A stretch of 22,002 nucleotides of DNA from Anaeromyces robustus. Its lineage: Eukaryota > Neocallimastigomycota > Neocallimastigomycetes > Neocallimastigales > Neocallimastigaceae. This document shows, piece by piece, positions 21,421-22,002 of the stretch; the first letter of the stretch is position 1; every line of letters starts with the position of its first letter. The stretch lies in the NCBI GenBank assembly GCA_002104895.1, contig MCFG01000622.1:1-22002 (forward strand), written 5' to 3'. The translations under genes and the position numbers were made by a program. The notes under the pieces were generated by a model. That model did no database searches, had not been told where the DNA came from, and saw only the letters and a program-made list of their open reading frames with translations.

Positions 21421-22002
21421 ATGAAGTTTACAAAAGTTATTCCAATTCTTTTTTCATTAACAACTACAACTCTTGCTCAAAATTTCTGTAGTTCAGCTTC
21501 TCACTCTGGTCAAAGTACCAAAGCTAATTCTAACACCACTGGTAATATTGGTGGTGTAGGTTATGAATTATGGGCTGATAGTGGTAATAATAGTGCCACT
21601 TTCTATTCTGATGGTTCAATGCAATGTTCATTCCAAGGTGCCAAGGATTTCTTATGTCGTAGTGGTCTTTCCTTTGATAGTACTCAAACTCACTCACAAA
21701 TTGGTCATATGTATGCCGATTTCAAATTAGTTAAACAAAATGTTGGTGGTGCTGATTATTCTTATGTAGGTATTTATGGTTGGACTAGAAATCCATTAGT
21801 AGAATATTATATTGTTGATAACTGGCTTAGTCAAGGTCGTCCAGGTGATTGGGTCGGTAATCAAAAGCATGGTGATTTCACTATTGATGGTGCTCAATAT
21901 ACCGTTTTTGAAAATACTCGTACTGGTCCATCTATTGATGGTGATACCACTTTCAAACAATACTTTAGTATTCGTCAACAAGCTCGTGATTGTGGTACTA
22001 TT
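21421..22002 (+). CDS. Secreted GH11 endo-1,4-beta-xylanase (5' part, cut by window edge)
   Basis: The first 194 residues of a family 11 xylanase, which cuts internal beta-1,4 bonds of xylan outside the cell. Residues 1-19 are a signal peptide with a likely cut after TTTTLA, leaving glutamine as first mature residue. The catalytic domain starts at once (NFCSSASHSGQS). Marks are YELWADSGNNSATFYSDGS at 48-66, YGWTRNPLVEYYIVDNW at 119-135 with the nucleophile Glu128 (mature 109), and the thumb GPSIDG at 169-174. Cysteines 23, 69, 79 and 191 match the two disulfides known in the Neocallimastix patriciarum enzyme. The acid/base glutamate and any linker, carbohydrate-binding or dockerin modules lie past the edge. 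No intron is seen. The start is the first ATG after an A-run with A at -3. Rumen-fungal GH11 genes are generally thought to derive from bacteria. Confidence 0.96.
   Translation, partial: MKFTKVIPILFSLTTTTLAQNFCSSASHSGQSTKANSNTTGNIGGVGYELWADSGNNSATFYSDGSMQCSFQGAKDFLCRSGLSFDSTQTHSQIGHMYADFKLVKQNVGGADYSYVGIYGWTRNPLVEYYIVDNWLSQGRPGDWVGNQKHGDFTIDGAQYTVFENTRTGPSIDGDTTFKQYFSIRQQARDCGTI

Noticed and set aside
21796-21981. 61-codon open frame antisense to the xylanase
   Set aside because: Shadow of a well-supported GH11 coding region.
1-22002. CRISPR arrays, tRNA and rRNA genes
   Set aside because: No regularly spaced repeats with unique spacers and no GC-containing cloverleaf-like blocks were found; the tandem repeats have no spacers.

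Overview
The window looks like nuclear DNA of an anaerobic gut fungus (Neocallimastigomycota; the Neocallimastix/Piromyces/Orpinomyces/Anaeromyces group). Three things point there. The non-coding DNA is extremely A+T-rich and full of poly(A)/poly(T) runs and microsatellites. The three genes are intronless islands of visibly higher G+C in that background. The gene at the right edge is a GH11 xylanase that closely follows the rumen-fungal enzyme known from Neocallimastix patriciarum, including its four cysteines.

Layout. Positions 1-10599 hold no gene I can support: homopolymers, short tandem repeats, and one patch of more complex, internally repeated sequence at about 8040-8760. Positions 10600-12018 (minus strand) encode a full-length alanine/glycine:cation symporter of the AGCS family, a bacterial-type transporter that I expect came by horizontal transfer. 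Positions 12019-14747 are non-coding, with a 23-bp-arm inverted repeat and two local tandem duplications (periods 62 and 65 bp). Positions 14748-16778 (minus strand) encode a 676-residue ankyrin-repeat protein with about 16 repeats; a perfect 21-bp-arm inverted repeat lies 23 bp upstream of its start codon. Positions 16779-21420 are non-coding apart from a broken Ty1/copia-type reverse-transcriptase fossil near 18600-18905, which lies between two diverged direct repeats of about 100-125 bp. Positions 21421-22002 (plus strand) are the first 194 codons of the secreted xylanase, cut by the window edge.

The genes do not form an operon-like unit. Each stands alone with kilobases of A+T-rich DNA around it. 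Two of the three fit rumen life: a secreted hemicellulase and an amino-acid importer, both of families whose source in these fungi is, or is probably, bacterial. I saw no CRISPR array, tRNA, rRNA or convincing multi-gene system. The most interesting items are the AGCS gene, the period-four pattern in the ankyrin protein and the long hairpin next to its start.
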